Shown here in pieces: positions 25,337 to 35,690 of a stretch of 64,000 nucleotides of DNA. How positions within the stretch are numbered: the first letter of the stretch is position 1; each line of letters begins with the position of its first letter. The notes under the pieces were generated by a model, which was not told the DNA's origin, searched no databases, and saw nothing but the letters and a program-made list of their open reading frames with translations. The position numbers and the translations under genes are program-made. Origin of the DNA: Coriobacteriaceae bacterium (GTDB lineage: Bacteria; Actinomycetota; Coriobacteriia; Coriobacteriales; Coriobacteriaceae); assembly GCA_902399975.1 (NCBI GenBank), contig CABOHA010000001.1, positions 7,314 to 71,313 on the forward strand, read 5' to 3'.

Positions 25337-27865
25337 ATGGCTAAAACACTGGGGACGCCGTGGCAAAAGCTGGGCCACGAGGTGCCGGCTTCCGAGCTCG
25401 AGGGCGTCGACCTGTATTGGCGCGCATCGAACTATCTGTCCGTCGGTCAGATCTACCTTCGCTCTAACCCGCTAATGCGCCCCGACTTTGTCGACGAGAA
25501 AACCGGTGAGGTGCGCGACTTCGGTCGTCCGGACGTTAAGCACCGCCTGGTTGGCCACTGGGGCACCACGCCCGGCATCAACTTCCTGTTCGGTCACGTC
25601 AATCGACTGATCGCCGACCACAACCAGAATGCTATCTTCTTGATGGGCCCTGGTCACGGTGGCCCCGCCGGTACTGCTCAGTCGCTGCTCGACGGCACCT
25701 ACCGCGAGATTCGCCCCGACATCACCAATGACGAGGCAGGCCTGCAGAAGTTCTTCCGCCAGTTCTCCTATCCCGGCGGCATCCCGAGCCACTTTGCGCC
25801 CGAGACGCCCGGTTCCATCCACGAGGGCGGCGAGCTCGGCTACACGCTCAGCCACGCTTACGGTGCCGTCATGGACAACCCGAGCCTGTTGGCCGTGGCC
25901 GTGGTGGGCGACGGCGAGTCCGAGACCGGCCCGCTCGCGACCTCTTGGCAATCCAACAAGCTCGTGAACCCGGCAACCGACGGTATCGTTTTGCCGATCC
26001 TGCACCTCAACGGCTACAAGATCGCCAACCCCACCATCCTCGCCCGCGTGTCCGATGAGGAGCTCACCAAGTTCTTTGAGGGCATGGGCTATAAGCCGCA
26101 CTTCTTTGTCGCCGGCTTTGACGACGAGAGCCACGCAAGCATTCATGCGCGTTTCGCTGCCCTGTTTGAGCAGGTCTTTGACGAGATCTGTGACATCAAG
26201 GTCACCGCGCAGGCCCAGGCCGCCGCAGGCGAGACCGTGGTCCGCCCGGCCTACCCCATGATTGTGTTCCGTACGCCCAAGGGCTGGACTTGCCCCAAGC
26301 ACATCGACGGCAAGAAGACCGAGGACTCCTGGCGCGCGCATCAGGTGCCGCTGGCGAGTGCCAAGGACACCCACGAGCACTTCCGCGTGCTGCGCGAGTG
26401 GCTGCGTTCCTACAAGCCCGAGGAGCTCTTTACGCCCGAGGGCCAGGTGCGCCCCGAGGTGACGGCCTTTATGCCGACTGGCGAGCTGCGTATCGGCGCC
26501 AATCCCAACGCGAACGGCGGCAAGGTGCGCCGCGAGCTCGAACTCCCCGATATTCATGCCCACGAGATTCCCGTTGCCGAAAAGGGTCACGGCTGGGGTT
26601 CCACCGAGGCCGCTCGCGTCTTTGGTGAGTACACCGCCGACGTTCTGGCCAAGAACATGGACGACTTCCGCATCTTCGGTCCCGACGAGACCGCGTCTAA
26701 CCGCCTGCAGGCCGCCTACAAGGTAACCAAGAAGCAGTGGGACGCCGGCTTCTACGAGGACGAGGCCAACGACGAGCTGCTGGCAGGCTCCGGTAAGGTC
26801 GTCGAGCAGCTGTCCGAGCACCAATGCGAGGGCTTCCTCGAGGCCTACGTGCTCACTGGCCGTTCCGGCGTGTGGAGCTCCTACGAGAGCTTTGTCCATG
26901 TGGTCGACTCCATGGTCAACCAGCACTGCAAGTGGCTCGAGGCTACCAAGCGCGAGATTCCGTGGCGTGCCCCCATCAGCGGCCTTAACATTTTGCTGTC
27001 GAGCCACGTCTGGCGTCAGGACCACAACGGCTTCTCGCATCAGGACCCCGGCTTTATCGACCTGCTGCTCAACAAGGCCAACGACACGCACGTCGTAAAC
27101 GCCTACTATCCGGCCGACGCCAACATGGCTCTCGCCGTGGCCGAGCGCGTCTACCAGTCCACTGACTGCGTCAACGCCATCTTCTGCGGCAAGCAGCCTG
27201 CTCCGACCTTCCAGACGGTCGACGAGGCCAAGGCGGAGCTCGCCGAGGGCGTTGCGACCTGGGAGTGGGCATCGACCGCCGATTCGCTCGCCGAGGCCGA
27301 CGTCGTGGTCGCCACCTGCGGTGACGTGCCGACGCTTGAGGCTCTGGCTGCAACCGACATGCTGCGCGAGCTGGGCATCAAGGTATGGTTCGTCAACGTG
27401 GTCGACCTGCTCAAGATCCAGAACGTCTGCGAGAACGACCAGGCTCTCAGCGACGAGCGCTGGGCTGAGCTGTTCGGCTGCGGCGAGAAGCCCGTCCTCT
27501 TCGCGTTCCACGCTTATGCCGGCACGATTCGCCGTCTGATTTGGAACCGCCCCGGCCACGATGCCTTCCGCGTCCACGGCTACGAGGAGAAAGGCTCCAC
27601 GACAACGCCGTTCGACATGCTGCGCCTGAACAACATGGACCGCTGGGCACTGGCCGCCGACGTGCTGCGCCTGGTCGACGCCGATAAGTTTGCGGAGCAG
27701 ATTGATAAGTGGGAGGCATTCCGCACCGAGGCCTTCGAGTTCGCGTGCGATGAGGGCTACGATCACCCGGCCTTCACCGACTGGGTCTGGCCCGACGCCG
27801 CAGCCGCAACAGCAGCCGACGGCGCGCTCTCCGCAACGCAGCTTACTGCCGGCGACAACGAGTAG
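25337..27865 (+). CDS. xfp: Xylulose-5-phosphate/fructose-6-phosphate phosphoketolase
   Basis: The 842-aa thiamine-diphosphate enzyme has family features such as [28 protein letters not shown] and [14 protein letters not shown]. It splits xylulose-5-P or fructose-6-P with phosphate to acetyl-P plus a triose- or tetrose-phosphate, feeding acetate and ATP formation. The length is slightly above the usual 790-830 aa, with an Ala-rich C-terminal extension. It is preceded by a LacI-family regulator with operator-like sites and seems monocistronic. Confidence 0.95.
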   Translation: MAKTLGTPWQKLGHEVPASELEGVDLYWRASNYLSVGQIYLRSNPLMRPDFVDEKTGEVRDFGRPDVKHRLVGHWGTTPGINFLFGHVNRLIADHNQNAIFLMGPGHGGPAGTAQSLLDGTYREIRPDITNDEAGLQKFFRQFSYPGGIPSHFAPETPGSIHEGGELGYTLSHAYGAVMDNPSLLAVAVVGDGESETGPLATSWQSNKLVNPATDGIVLPILHLNGYKIANPTILARVSDEELTKFFEGMGYKPHFFVAGFDDESHASIHARFAALFEQVFDEICDIKVTAQAQAAAGETVVRPAYPMIVFRTPKGWTCPKHIDGKKTEDSWRAHQVPLASAKDTHEHFRVLREWLRSYKPEELFTPEGQVRPEVTAFMPTGELRIGANPNANGGKVRRELELPDIHAHEIPVAEKGHGWGSTEAARVFGEYTADVLAKNMDDFRIFGPDETASNRLQAAYKVTKKQWDAGFYEDEANDELLAGSGKVVEQLSEHQCEGFLEAYVLTGRSGVWSSYESFVHVVDSMVNQHCKWLEATKREIPWRAPISGLNILLSSHVWRQDHNGFSHQDPGFIDLLLNKANDTHVVNAYYPADANMALAVAERVYQSTDCVNAIFCGKQPAPTFQTVDEAKAELAEGVATWEWASTADSLAEADVVVATCGDVPTLEALAATDMLRELGIKVWFVNVVDLLKIQNVCENDQALSDERWAELFGCGEKPVLFAFHAYAGTIRRLIWNRPGHDAFRVHGYEEKGSTTTPFDMLRLNNMDRWALAADVLRLVDADKFAEQIDKWEAFRTEAFEFACDEGYDHPAFTDWVWPDAAAATAADGALSATQLTAGDNE

Positions 27866-27892
27866 GTAGGCATCCGGGACGGTCTCGCGCTG

Positions 27893-27977
27893 GGGCCTTG
27901 CCCGGCGGGGTGGCTTTGTCTGGGGAAGTGGGCTTCGCGAACTTCCCCAGACAAAGCCACCCCGCCGGGCAAGGCCC
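27893..27977. repeat. Hairpin family B, copy 1
   Basis: Perfect 37-bp arms (27893-27929 and 27941-27977) enclose an 11-nt loop GGGCTTCGCGA. It begins 28 bases after the xfp stop. There is no T-tract. The loop and adjoining bases (AAGTGGGCTTCGCGAACTT) reappear in reverse orientation in copy 2, while the outer arm sequence is largely different. Confidence 0.9.
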
Positions 27978-28084
27978 TCTCGACCGTTTCGATCTGCGGG
28001 GGCTGATATTTTTTATGTAATGGGGACTTTGCTGATGCTGCCCCGGAGACCGCATATCTAACTTTGGTCAGCCTGAAATGCATT

Positions 28085-28162
28085 GCCGGGGCTGGGGCGC
28101 CTGCTTTGTTTTGAGAAGTTCGCGAAGCCCACTTCTCAAAACAAAGCACGCCTCCCCGGCCC
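28085..28162. repeat. Hairpin family B, copy 2
   Basis: The inner 18-bp stem (28102-28119 with 28131-28148) is perfect. An outer GC-rich stem is imperfect. The loop TCGCGAAGCCC is the reverse complement of the copy 1 loop. The rest of 27978-28330 shows no gene or other clear structure. Confidence 0.8.
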
Positions 28163-28326
28163 TCGTCTGTAAACTCTTCCGCTGAGCGAGCGGGAGCTCG
28201 GACGTTTTTTCGGATGGACTGTCGATGCCCTTCGCTGTAGAGGCGGGCCGCGGGCAATCCGCTCCAATGTTTCCAAATGAATACGGTGTGAGCGGCTGCG
28301 ACGGATTTTCCCCGCAAGCACTCTAG

Positions 28327-28375
28327 TATGCTAAAGTACCCAGAAGACCGGCGGAGCTATGCCGGTCTTCTGCTC
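28327..28375 (+). promoter_or_regulatory. Leader hairpin and probable promoter of the his operon
   Basis: TATGCT (28327-28332) could be a -10 box; the -35 is poor. It is followed by a stem AGAAGACCGGC/GCCGGTCTTCT near 28342-28372 with only a weak T-rich tail. It may be a partial terminator or a leader structure. No His-rich leader peptide or T-box sequence was seen. Confidence 0.4.
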
Positions 28376-28407
28376 TATATGAAACACAGCATGAGGAGGC
28401 TCACCAG

Positions 28408-30123
28408 ATGACGGCCACACCGTGGGGATTCCGGGACATATTGCCCGAGGAGGCTCAGGCGCGCGAGGAGATTGCGCTGACGGTGAAGGGCTGCTTCAGG
28501 GAGCATCATTACCTTCCGGTCGAGACGCCGCTGCTCGAGGACAAGGGTTCGCTCGAGGAAGGCGGCCGCATTGCGGACACGCCGTTTAAGCTCTTTGATG
28601 ACGACGGTCGCCTGCTGGTGGTCCGTCCCGACAACACATTGCCGATCGTGCGTCTGGTTTCGACCCGCATGCGCGCGGCCGACCTGCCCCTACGCCTGCG
28701 CTACGAGGCGCCGGTGGTTCGTGAGTACCAGCGCAATGCCGGCGGCTCGCGCCAGTTTACACAGCTGGGCTTTGAGCTTATCGGTGCGGGCGACACCGCG
28801 GGCGATGTCGAGATTGTCTCGCTCGTGGCCGAGGCGGTGCGCAAGCTGGCGCTGCCCGATGCGCGCATTATCGCAGGTAGCGTGCGTCCGTTTAAGGAGC
28901 TGCTCGCGGCGTGCGAGGATCGCGAGCTGGCCGCCGAGGCCTTGCGCTGCGTGCACGCCAACGACTTTGTGGGCCTCGATGCCCACGTGGCGGCAAGCGT
29001 CGAGTCCGATGCCGTCAAGGCCGCCATTAGCGAGCTGCCGCGTCTGCACGGCGGTGCCGAGGTACTCGACCGCGTGGACGCGCTGCTGGAGGCCGCCGGT
29101 ATCGTCGCGCCGCTGACGCGCGAGCTGCGTGCCCTGGTCGAGGGCCTGGCACCCGAGGACGCCCAGGTGCTGTCGTTCGACTTCTCTATCATGAACTCTT
29201 TCGATTACTACACGGGCCTGGTCTTTAAGGCCTATGCCGGCGGCTTGCCCGATCCGGTCGGTTCGGGCGGACGCTATGACTCCATCTTTACCGGCGCATT
29301 TGGCGTCGGTATCGAGGTGCCGGCGGCGGGCTTCGCCTTTTCGCTCGAGCGCCTGGAGGCCGCGCGCACCTCGGCCGAGGATGCCGCTTCCGATGGCGAC
29401 CATGCCGCGGGCCGTGGCGCCGAGGGCCCGCTGCGCATCGCCGTGCCCAAGGGCTCGCTTAAGGCCGACACGCTCGACGTGCTCGAGGCCGCGGGCTTGG
29501 ACGTCTCTGAGCTGCGCGACCCCGGCCGTCACCTGATCGTGCGCGGCCGCGACACACGTGCCGGCGAGGGCGCGGTCGGCGATATCGAGTTTGTCATCGT
29601 GCGTCCCAGCGATGCGCCTGCCTTTGTGGGCTGCGGTGGTGCCGATTGCGGCATCTGCGGTTGGGACTCGCTCATCGAGGCCGACCTCAACCTGCTGCAG
29701 CTGGTCGATTTGGGCTACGGCCTGTGCACCTTTATCGAGGCGGAGCCCGCGTGGCGTGCTGGCCAGGCCGAGCGCAACTATGCCCGCCGCGGGTCGCTTC
29801 GCGTGGCAACCAAGTACCCGCGCATCGCGAGTGCCTGGTATGCCGAGCGCGGCGTGAATGTCGACATCGTTTCGCTGCACGGTAACATCGAGCTGGGCCC
29901 CATCGTCGGCATGACCGATCGCATCGTGGATATTACCGCCACGGGTGCCACGCTGCGCGACAACGACCTGGTCATCACCGGCCGCATCATGGACTGCACT
30001 GCCCGCTTCTTTGTCAACCCGGGCGCCGCGCGCCTGGATCCGCGCGTACGCAATCTGGCAGATCGCTTGGCGGCAGCCGTGAAGGACAAGCATTTTGAGC
30101 CCGTTGCGGGCTCGGCACAATAG
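28408..30123 (+). CDS. hisZG: ATP phosphoribosyltransferase: HisZ regulatory and HisG catalytic subunits fused
   Basis: The 571-aa protein starts with a histidyl-tRNA-synthetase-like HisZ domain (residues ~1-335; TPWGFRDILPEEA, YDSIFTGAFGVGIEVPAAGF). After an Ala/Asp/Gly-rich linker (~335-352) comes a short-form HisG catalytic domain (~353-565; LRIAVPKGSLKADTLDVLEA, and DIVSLHGNIELGPIVGMTDRIV, shown split as DIVSLHGNIELG and PIVGMTDRIVDI). In short-form organisms HisZ and HisG are separate subunits of a hetero-octamer; here they are one chain. The segment VGCGGADCGICGWDSL contains three cysteines where other HisG proteins usually have none. It catalyses the first, feedback-controlled step of histidine synthesis. 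AGGAGG precedes the ATG. Confidence 0.93.
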   Translation: MTATPWGFRDILPEEAQAREEIALTVKGCFREHHYLPVETPLLEDKGSLEEGGRIADTPFKLFDDDGRLLVVRPDNTLPIVRLVSTRMRAADLPLRLRYEAPVVREYQRNAGGSRQFTQLGFELIGAGDTAGDVEIVSLVAEAVRKLALPDARIIAGSVRPFKELLAACEDRELAAEALRCVHANDFVGLDAHVAASVESDAVKAAISELPRLHGGAEVLDRVDALLEAAGIVAPLTRELRALVEGLAPEDAQVLSFDFSIMNSFDYYTGLVFKAYAGGLPDPVGSGGRYDSIFTGAFGVGIEVPAAGFAFSLERLEAARTSAEDAASDGDHAAGRGAEGPLRIAVPKGSLKADTLDVLEAAGLDVSELRDPGRHLIVRGRDTRAGEGAVGDIEFVIVRPSDAPAFVGCGGADCGICGWDSLIEADLNLLQLVDLGYGLCTFIEAEPAWRAGQAERNYARRGSLRVATKYPRIASAWYAERGVNVDIVSLHGNIELGPIVGMTDRIVDITATGATLRDNDLVITGRIMDCTARFFVNPGAARLDPRVRNLADRLAAAVKDKHFEPVAGSAQ

Positions 30124-30228
30124 CGCGAGCACGCACGGGCGCCCCAACGTCCGGGCGGCGGGCCGACTGACGCCGCCGCCCGGTCTCTCGTTTTTCGAAC
30201 AAAACCTCGACCGATAGGGGATACCGAT

Positions 30229-31665
30229 ATGAAGACTATCAAGCTTGCTCCCGGTGAGCGCCTCGTTACCAACCAGCTCAACCGCAAAGGCGTGCTGCCG
30301 CAAAACATCGTCGACGCCGCCCGCGATATCGTGGCCAACGTGCGCGCCAACGGCGATGCCGCGGTGCGCGATTACTGTCAGCGTTTTGACGGCGTTGAGC
30401 TGCAGAGCTTCCGTCTGCCGCAAGAGCAGATCGATGCCGCGCTCGAAGGCCTCGACCCCGCTTTTGTCGCCGCGCTCGAGAAGGCCGCGCGTCAGATTCG
30501 CGAGTTTCACCAGCGCGAGGTCGAGCAGAGCTGGTTTACCACGCGTCCGGACGGCACGATGCTCGGCGTCAAGGTGACTCCGCTTGCTGCGGCTGGCATC
30601 TACGTGCCGGGCGGTCGCGCGCAGTACCCCTCCACCGTGCTCATGAACGCCATTCCCGCCAAGGTGGCCGGCGTCAAACGCGTGGTCATGGTAACCCCGC
30701 CGCAAAAGGATGGACTGATTAGCCCGTATACGCTCGCGGCCGCCAAGCTCGGCGGCGTGGACGAGATCTATATGGTGGGCGGCGCCCAGGCCGTGGCCGC
30801 GCTGGCGTACGGTACTGAGACCATTCCGCGTGTCGACAAGATTACCGGCCCGGGTAACGCCTTTGTCGCCGCTGCCAAGCAGATTGTCTCGGGTGATGTG
30901 GGTATCGATATGGTCGCCGGTCCCTCCGAGGTTTGCGTGTTGGCCGATACCACGGCCAAGCCCATGGTAGTCGCGGCCGACCTGATGGCCCAGGCCGAGC
31001 ACGATCCGCTGGCGGCCTGCTATCTGGTGACCTGCGACGAGCAGTTTGCGCGCGAGGTCGAGGCGGGTGTCGACATTCTGGTGGCGCAGTCCCCGCGCGC
31101 CGAGATCACACGCGCCTCGCTCGATAACGAAGGCGCCATCGTGGTAGCCGCCGACATGGCTGCCGCCGTCGAGGCCGTGAACACCGTGGCGCCCGAGCAC
31201 CTTGAGCTGCACTGCAAGGATGCGATGGGCCTGCTCGGCGGCATTCGCAACGCCGGCGCCATCTTTGTGGGCGCTTGGAGCTCCGAGCCGCTCGGCGATT
31301 ATGTTGCCGGCCCCAACCACACGTTGCCGACCGGCGGCACGGCCATGTTCTCTAACCCGCTTTCGGTCGAAGAGTTCGTCAAGCGCTCGAGTGTCATTTG
31401 CTATACACCCGAGGGCCTGCTCTCGGACGCTCCCGCCACACAGCGTCTAGCCGAGGCCGAGGGGCTGTGGGCACACGCGCTTTCGGCCGCACTGCGTCGC
31501 CGCGTGCTGGAGCAGGGCGAGGGTGCCGTGAGCGCCGAGTCGCTCGCCGCGGCCGACCTGACCAAGGTTGCCTGGCCGGGCGACGCCGTGGAGACGGTTG
31601 CCGAGGGAGTGAACCTGGCGGCTGCAAGCGCGGATGTTGCCGGCGTGACCGGCGAGGAGGTCTAA
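30229..31665 (+). CDS. hisD: Histidinol dehydrogenase
   Basis: The 478-aa enzyme has the family hallmarks [48 protein letters not shown] and [10 protein letters not shown]. It oxidises histidinol to histidine in two NAD-dependent steps. It is somewhat longer than the ~430 aa typical length because of a C-terminal Ala-rich extension. It lies 105 bases after hisZG and one base before hisC. Confidence 0.96.
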   Translation: MKTIKLAPGERLVTNQLNRKGVLPQNIVDAARDIVANVRANGDAAVRDYCQRFDGVELQSFRLPQEQIDAALEGLDPAFVAALEKAARQIREFHQREVEQSWFTTRPDGTMLGVKVTPLAAAGIYVPGGRAQYPSTVLMNAIPAKVAGVKRVVMVTPPQKDGLISPYTLAAAKLGGVDEIYMVGGAQAVAALAYGTETIPRVDKITGPGNAFVAAAKQIVSGDVGIDMVAGPSEVCVLADTTAKPMVVAADLMAQAEHDPLAACYLVTCDEQFAREVEAGVDILVAQSPRAEITRASLDNEGAIVVAADMAAAVEAVNTVAPEHLELHCKDAMGLLGGIRNAGAIFVGAWSSEPLGDYVAGPNHTLPTGGTAMFSNPLSVEEFVKRSSVICYTPEGLLSDAPATQRLAEAEGLWAHALSAALRRRVLEQGEGAVSAESLAAADLTKVAWPGDAVETVAEGVNLAAASADVAGVTGEEV

Positions 31666-31666
31666 T

Positions 31667-32782
31667 ATGGCCGAACTCACGCCGCGCATGAAGGAGCTCG
31701 TCCAGCCCTATCTGGCCGGCATTGAGCCCTACAATCCTAACTTTACGCCCACGCGCATCAATCTTTCGGCCAACGAGAACACCTATCCCGTGCCCGTCGG
31801 CGTGCGCGAGGCGGTTGATGCGGCCCTGGCTGCCACACCGCTCAACCGCTATCCCGATCCCATGTCGAACGACCTGCGCGACGAGCTTGCTGCCCGGCAT
31901 GGCGTGACGCGCGAGAATGTCTGCGTGGGAAACGGCGGCGACGAGCTGCTCTATAACTATCTGCTGGCGTTTGGTGGCGCGGGGAGGACCCTGCTCAACT
32001 GCCCGCCGTGCTTTAGCGAGTATGCCTTCTTTGCGTCTCTGTGCCAGACCGAGGTGCGCGATGTGTGGCGCGACCCGGCGACCTTTGAGCTCGACCAGGC
32101 AGCCGTGCTTGCGGCGGCACCCGAGTGCAACCTGGCCATCGTGACCTCGCCCAATAACCCCACGGGTGACGTGGCACCGCTCGACTTTGTCGCGGCGCTG
32201 TGCGATGCGTGCCCCGGCATGGTCATGGTCGACGAGGCCTACGTTGAGTTTGCCGACGATTCGTTTGGCGCGGCCACCACGGCGCAGGGACTTATCGCCG
32301 AACATCCCAACCTGGTGATTCTGCATACGTTGTCCAAGGCGTTTGGCGCTGCCGGTACGCGTCTGGGTTACGTGATCGCGGCACCCGAAGTCATCGACGT
32401 GTTCGCGGCGATTCGCCAGATCTATTCGGTCAATGTGCTGAGCCAGGCGGCGGCGCTTGCCTGCGTGCGTGCCCGTAATGCCTACACGCCCGTGGTGGCG
32501 CAGGTCGCATCCGAGCGCGAGCGCGAGCTGTGCGCCCTGCGCGCAATGGCTGCCGATGGCCTGCCCGTGGAGGCATGGTCGAGCGCGGCGAACTTTGTGC
32601 TCGTGCGCACGCCGCACGCCACACGCGTGCGCGAGCGTCTGCGCGACGAGTATTCGATTTTGGTACGCGACTTTAGCTATGCGCCGGGGCTTGCGGGCTG
32701 TCTGCGCATTACCGTGGGTACGCCGCGGGAAAACGACGAGGTGCTGACTGCGTTTGCCGCGCTGGTGAAGGAGGAGATGTAG
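31667..32782 (+). CDS. hisC: Histidinol-phosphate aminotransferase
   Basis: The 371-aa fold-type I PLP enzyme has SANENTYPVPVGV, TSPNNPTGD, VDEAYVEF and the PLP lysine in TLSKAFGAAGTRLGY. It converts imidazole-acetol phosphate to histidinol phosphate. It lies one base after hisD, and its TAG directly abuts the hisB ATG. Confidence 0.96.
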   Translation: MAELTPRMKELVQPYLAGIEPYNPNFTPTRINLSANENTYPVPVGVREAVDAALAATPLNRYPDPMSNDLRDELAARHGVTRENVCVGNGGDELLYNYLLAFGGAGRTLLNCPPCFSEYAFFASLCQTEVRDVWRDPATFELDQAAVLAAAPECNLAIVTSPNNPTGDVAPLDFVAALCDACPGMVMVDEAYVEFADDSFGAATTAQGLIAEHPNLVILHTLSKAFGAAGTRLGYVIAAPEVIDVFAAIRQIYSVNVLSQAAALACVRARNAYTPVVAQVASERERELCALRAMAADGLPVEAWSSAANFVLVRTPHATRVRERLRDEYSILVRDFSYAPGLAGCLRITVGTPRENDEVLTAFAALVKEEM

Positions 32783-33370
32783 ATGGGCCGTTATGCCGAG
32801 GTGACCCGCAAGACGGGGGAGACCGACATTGTCGTCAAGCTCGACCTGGACGGATCTGGCGTGTGCGATATCTCGACCGGCGTGCCGTTTTTCGACCACA
32901 TGCTCAACGCCTTTGGCCGCCATGGTCTGTTCGATCTGACGGTGCACGCGGTGGGCGACGTTGAGGTCGACGCGCACCACACCGTCGAGGACACGGGCAT
33001 TGTGCTGGGCGAGGCGTTTTGCCACGCGCTGGGCGACAAGGCGGGTATTACGCGCTTTGCCGACGCGGCGATTGCCATGGACGAGACGCTCGTGATGGCC
33101 GCCGTGGACATTTCGGGTCGCGGCCAGGCCTATTGCGAGCTGCCCGTGCCGACCGAGCGCGTGGGTAGCTTCGATACTGAGCTAGCCGTCGAGTTCTTCT
33201 ATGCCTTTGCGCGCGACGCCAAGCTCACGCTGCACGTGCGCGAGCTGGCGGGCGGCAACTCGCATCACATTATCGAGGCCGCCTTTAAGGCCGTGGGCCG
33301 TACGATGCGCCACGCCTGCGAGCTCGATCCCCGCGTGCAGGGCATCCCCAGCACCAAGGGCTCGCTGTAA
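32783..33370 (+). CDS. hisB: Imidazoleglycerol-phosphate dehydratase
   Basis: The 195-aa monofunctional dehydratase has the metal-binding motifs FFDHMLNAFGRHG, VDAHHTVEDTGI and GGNSHHIIEAAFKA. It lacks the N-terminal HAD phosphatase found in enterobacterial HisB, so histidinol-phosphate phosphatase must come from elsewhere (see the PHP protein at 36.7 kb). Confidence 0.97.
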   Translation: MGRYAEVTRKTGETDIVVKLDLDGSGVCDISTGVPFFDHMLNAFGRHGLFDLTVHAVGDVEVDAHHTVEDTGIVLGEAFCHALGDKAGITRFADAAIAMDETLVMAAVDISGRGQAYCELPVPTERVGSFDTELAVEFFYAFARDAKLTLHVRELAGGNSHHIIEAAFKAVGRTMRHACELDPRVQGIPSTKGSL

Positions 33371-33383
33371 CCGTCACAAGGGT

Positions 33384-33424
33384 AAAACCACCACGAAGAT
33401 GCCTGTCCCCTTTGTGGTGGTTTT
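33384..33424. repeat. GGGGAC-loop hairpin between hisB and hisH
   Basis: AAAACCACCAC (33384-33394) pairs with GTGGTGGTTTT (33414-33424). On the minus strand the loop contains GGGGACAGGCATCTT, the motif shared with the hairpins at 36.7, 47.8, 58.9 and 61.4 kb. It sits inside the his operon without an obvious terminating T-tract. Confidence 0.7.
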
Positions 33425-33449
33425 GGATGATGGGAAATGGAGGGGTCGC

Positions 33450-34151
33450 GTGGGCGAACCGAAGATCGTGGTGGTCGACTACCACAAGGGTAACTTGTCG
33501 AGCGTCGTGCGCGGGCTTGCGCGCGCCGGTGCCGCCGCCTGCACGTCGGACGATCCGGAGCAGATCCGCAACGCCGACGGCCTGGTCATCCCGGGCGTGG
33601 GTGCGTTCTATGACGCGATCGCCTTTATGCGTCAGAGCGGCGAGGAGGTGGCCGTGCTCGATGCCGTTGCCGCCGGAACTCCGCTGCTCGGCATCTGCCT
33701 GGGCCTTCAGCTATTTTTTGAGCGCGGCAACGAGGGCGTGCCTACGGACGAGGGCGCGGACGCGGACGACGACGCCTCCGGGCAGGCCGGTGCCCCCTGG
33801 GTCGATGGCCTGGGCATCATGCGCGGCTCGTGCACGCGCCTGGAGTCGAGCCGTCTGAAGGTGCCGCACGTGGGGTGGGACCAGGTGCACATGACGCCCG
33901 CCGGTGCGGCCGATCCGCTGCTTGCCGGCTTTGCCGAGGGTGCCAACATGTACTTCACCCACAGCTACGCGGTGGCCGACGACGCCGATGCCGCCGATGT
34001 GCTGGCGCGCACGCACTATACGCGGAGCTTCCCGTGCATTGTGCACCACGGCAACGTGTGGGGCTGCCAGTTCCATCCCGAGAAATCCTCTGCGCTGGGT
34101 CAGCGCATCCTTAAGAACTTCGTCAACATCGTCGAGGAGGTTGGCCGATGA
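33450..34151 (+). CDS. hisH: Imidazole glycerol phosphate synthase, glutaminase subunit
   Basis: GTG 33450 with GGAGGGG just upstream gives 233 aa. It is a class I glutamine amidotransferase with IVVVDYHKGNLSSV, the nucleophile Cys in LLGICLGLQLFF and the His-Glu pair in CQFHPEKSS. An acidic insertion of about 20 residues (GADADDDASG) follows the nucleophile strand. It supplies ammonia to HisF. Its stop overlaps the hisA ATG by four bases (ATGA). Confidence 0.95.
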   Translation: MGEPKIVVVDYHKGNLSSVVRGLARAGAAACTSDDPEQIRNADGLVIPGVGAFYDAIAFMRQSGEEVAVLDAVAAGTPLLGICLGLQLFFERGNEGVPTDEGADADDDASGQAGAPWVDGLGIMRGSCTRLESSRLKVPHVGWDQVHMTPAGAADPLLAGFAEGANMYFTHSYAVADDADAADVLARTHYTRSFPCIVHHGNVWGCQFHPEKSSALGQRILKNFVNIVEEVGR

Positions 34152-34891
34152 TCCTGTTTCCCGCAATCGATCTGATCGGCGGCAAGGTCGTGCGCCTGGA
34201 GCGCGGCGACCGCAGCCGCTGCAAGGTATATTCCGACGACCCCATGGCCGTTGCCCGCTCGTTTGCCGAGCAGGGCGCGAGCTGGGTGCACGTCGTCGAC
34301 CTGTCCGCCGCCTTTGGCGAGGACGAGGACGCGTGCGCTGCCAACTCGGCGGCGATTAAGGCTATCTGCGGCGTCGACGGCCTGTCCGTGGACGCGGGCG
34401 GCGGCGTCCGCTCGCTCGCGCGCATCGACGAGCTGGCTGGCTTCGGGGCACGCCGTATCGCACTGGGTACCGTACTGGTGACCGAGCCGGGTTTTGCCGA
34501 GGTGGCGGCGCAGGGCTTTGGCGAGCTGCTGGTAGCGGATATCGCCGCGCGCGATGGCCAGGTCAAGGTGAACGGTTGGCGCGACGGCGCGGGCGTGGCG
34601 CTCGACGATGCTGTGGCGCAGCTTTCTGAGCTGGGCTTTAAGCATCTGGTGTATACCGATATCGCGCGCGATGGCATGCAGACGGGCATCGACGTGGCGG
34701 CGTATCGCCATGTTGCCGAGGTCGCGGGTTTTCCCGTCGTCGCCTCGGGCGGCATCTCGACACTCGACGATATTCGCGCGCTTGCCGCGGTGGGCGAGGG
34801 CGCGATTGAATGCGCCATTACCGGCCGTGCGCTCTACGAGGGCAACTTTACGCTGGTGCAGGCGCTGGCCGCCGCCCGAGGGGAGGAGTAG
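34148..34891 (+). CDS. hisA: ProFAR isomerase
   Basis: This 247-aa (beta/alpha)8 barrel begins ILFPAIDLIGGKVVRL, with the catalytic Asp in PAIDL and Asp/Gly phosphate-binding repeats (VDAGGGVRS, ASGGISTLDDI). It overlaps hisH by four bases and hisF follows after three bases. It isomerises the aminoaldose to the aminoketose intermediate. Confidence 0.96.
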   Translation: MILFPAIDLIGGKVVRLERGDRSRCKVYSDDPMAVARSFAEQGASWVHVVDLSAAFGEDEDACAANSAAIKAICGVDGLSVDAGGGVRSLARIDELAGFGARRIALGTVLVTEPGFAEVAAQGFGELLVADIAARDGQVKVNGWRDGAGVALDDAVAQLSELGFKHLVYTDIARDGMQTGIDVAAYRHVAEVAGFPVVASGGISTLDDIRALAAVGEGAIECAITGRALYEGNFTLVQALAAARGEE

Positions 34892-34894
34892 CCC

Positions 34895-35677
34895 ATGCTT
34901 ACCAAGCGCGTGATTCCCTGCCTAGACGTCAAGGACGGCCGCGTGGTCAAGGGCGTCAACTTTGTGAGCCTGCGCGATGCGGGCGATCCGGTGGAGCTTG
35001 CCCGCGCTTACGATCGCGAGGGTGCGGACGAGGTCGTGTTCCTGGACATCACCGCCACGAGCGACAACCGTGCGACGACCATCGAGATGGCAGCGCATGC
35101 GGCCGAGGAGCTGGCCATTCCCTACACCGTGGGCGGTGGCTTTCGCGATCTTGCGGGCATGCGAACCATGGTGGCGGCCGGTGCCGACAAGGTGTCGCTT
35201 AACTCTGCCGCCGTGCGCGATCCGTCGTTGATCAGCCAGGCCGCCGCGGCGTTTGGCAGCCAGGCCGTGGTCGTGGCGATTGATGCCAAGCGCGTGGGCC
35301 TGCCCGGTCAGCCGGATGCCGACAAGTGGGAGGTCTTCACGGCGGGCGGTCGCAACGCCACGGGTATCGATGCGGCGGCGTGGGCCGAGGAAGCGGCTCG
35401 TCGCGGCGCCGGTGAGATCTTGCTCACCAGCATGGATCGCGACGGCACCAAGGCCGGCTTCGACCTGGCACTCACCCGCGCCGTGGCGCGCGCGGTGCCG
35501 ATCCCGGTGATCGCGAGCGGCGGCGTGGGCACGCTCGAGCATTTTGCCGAGGGCGTGATCGAGGGCGAAGCCGACGCCGTACTGGCGGCCAGCGTCTTTC
35601 ACTTTGGAACCTTCAGCATTCGCCAGGTGAAGGAGTATATGGCCTCTCAAGGCATCCCTGTCAGGTTGGACTTCTAG
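34895..35677 (+). CDS. hisF: Imidazole glycerol phosphate synthase, cyclase subunit
   Basis: The 260-aa barrel has [18 protein letters not shown] (Asp11-type catalytic residue), [11 protein letters not shown] and [15 protein letters not shown] (second catalytic Asp). It partners HisH to make imidazole glycerol phosphate and AICAR; AICAR returns to purine synthesis through PurH, which is also in this window. Confidence 0.97.
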   Translation: MLTKRVIPCLDVKDGRVVKGVNFVSLRDAGDPVELARAYDREGADEVVFLDITATSDNRATTIEMAAHAAEELAIPYTVGGGFRDLAGMRTMVAAGADKVSLNSAAVRDPSLISQAAAAFGSQAVVVAIDAKRVGLPGQPDADKWEVFTAGGRNATGIDAAAWAEEAARRGAGEILLTSMDRDGTKAGFDLALTRAVARAVPIPVIASGGVGTLEHFAEGVIEGEADAVLAASVFHFGTFSIRQVKEYMASQGIPVRLDF

Positions 35678-35690
35678 CGCTGCGGCTTGC

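Noticed and set aside
28690..31320. 876-codon antisense frame over hisZG/hisD (and similar long antisense frames over xfp, glgP, the ABC exporter and purH)
   Set aside because: The opposite strand encodes clear enzymes with full motifs. The antisense products are rich in His/Arg/Gly/Leu and lack domains.
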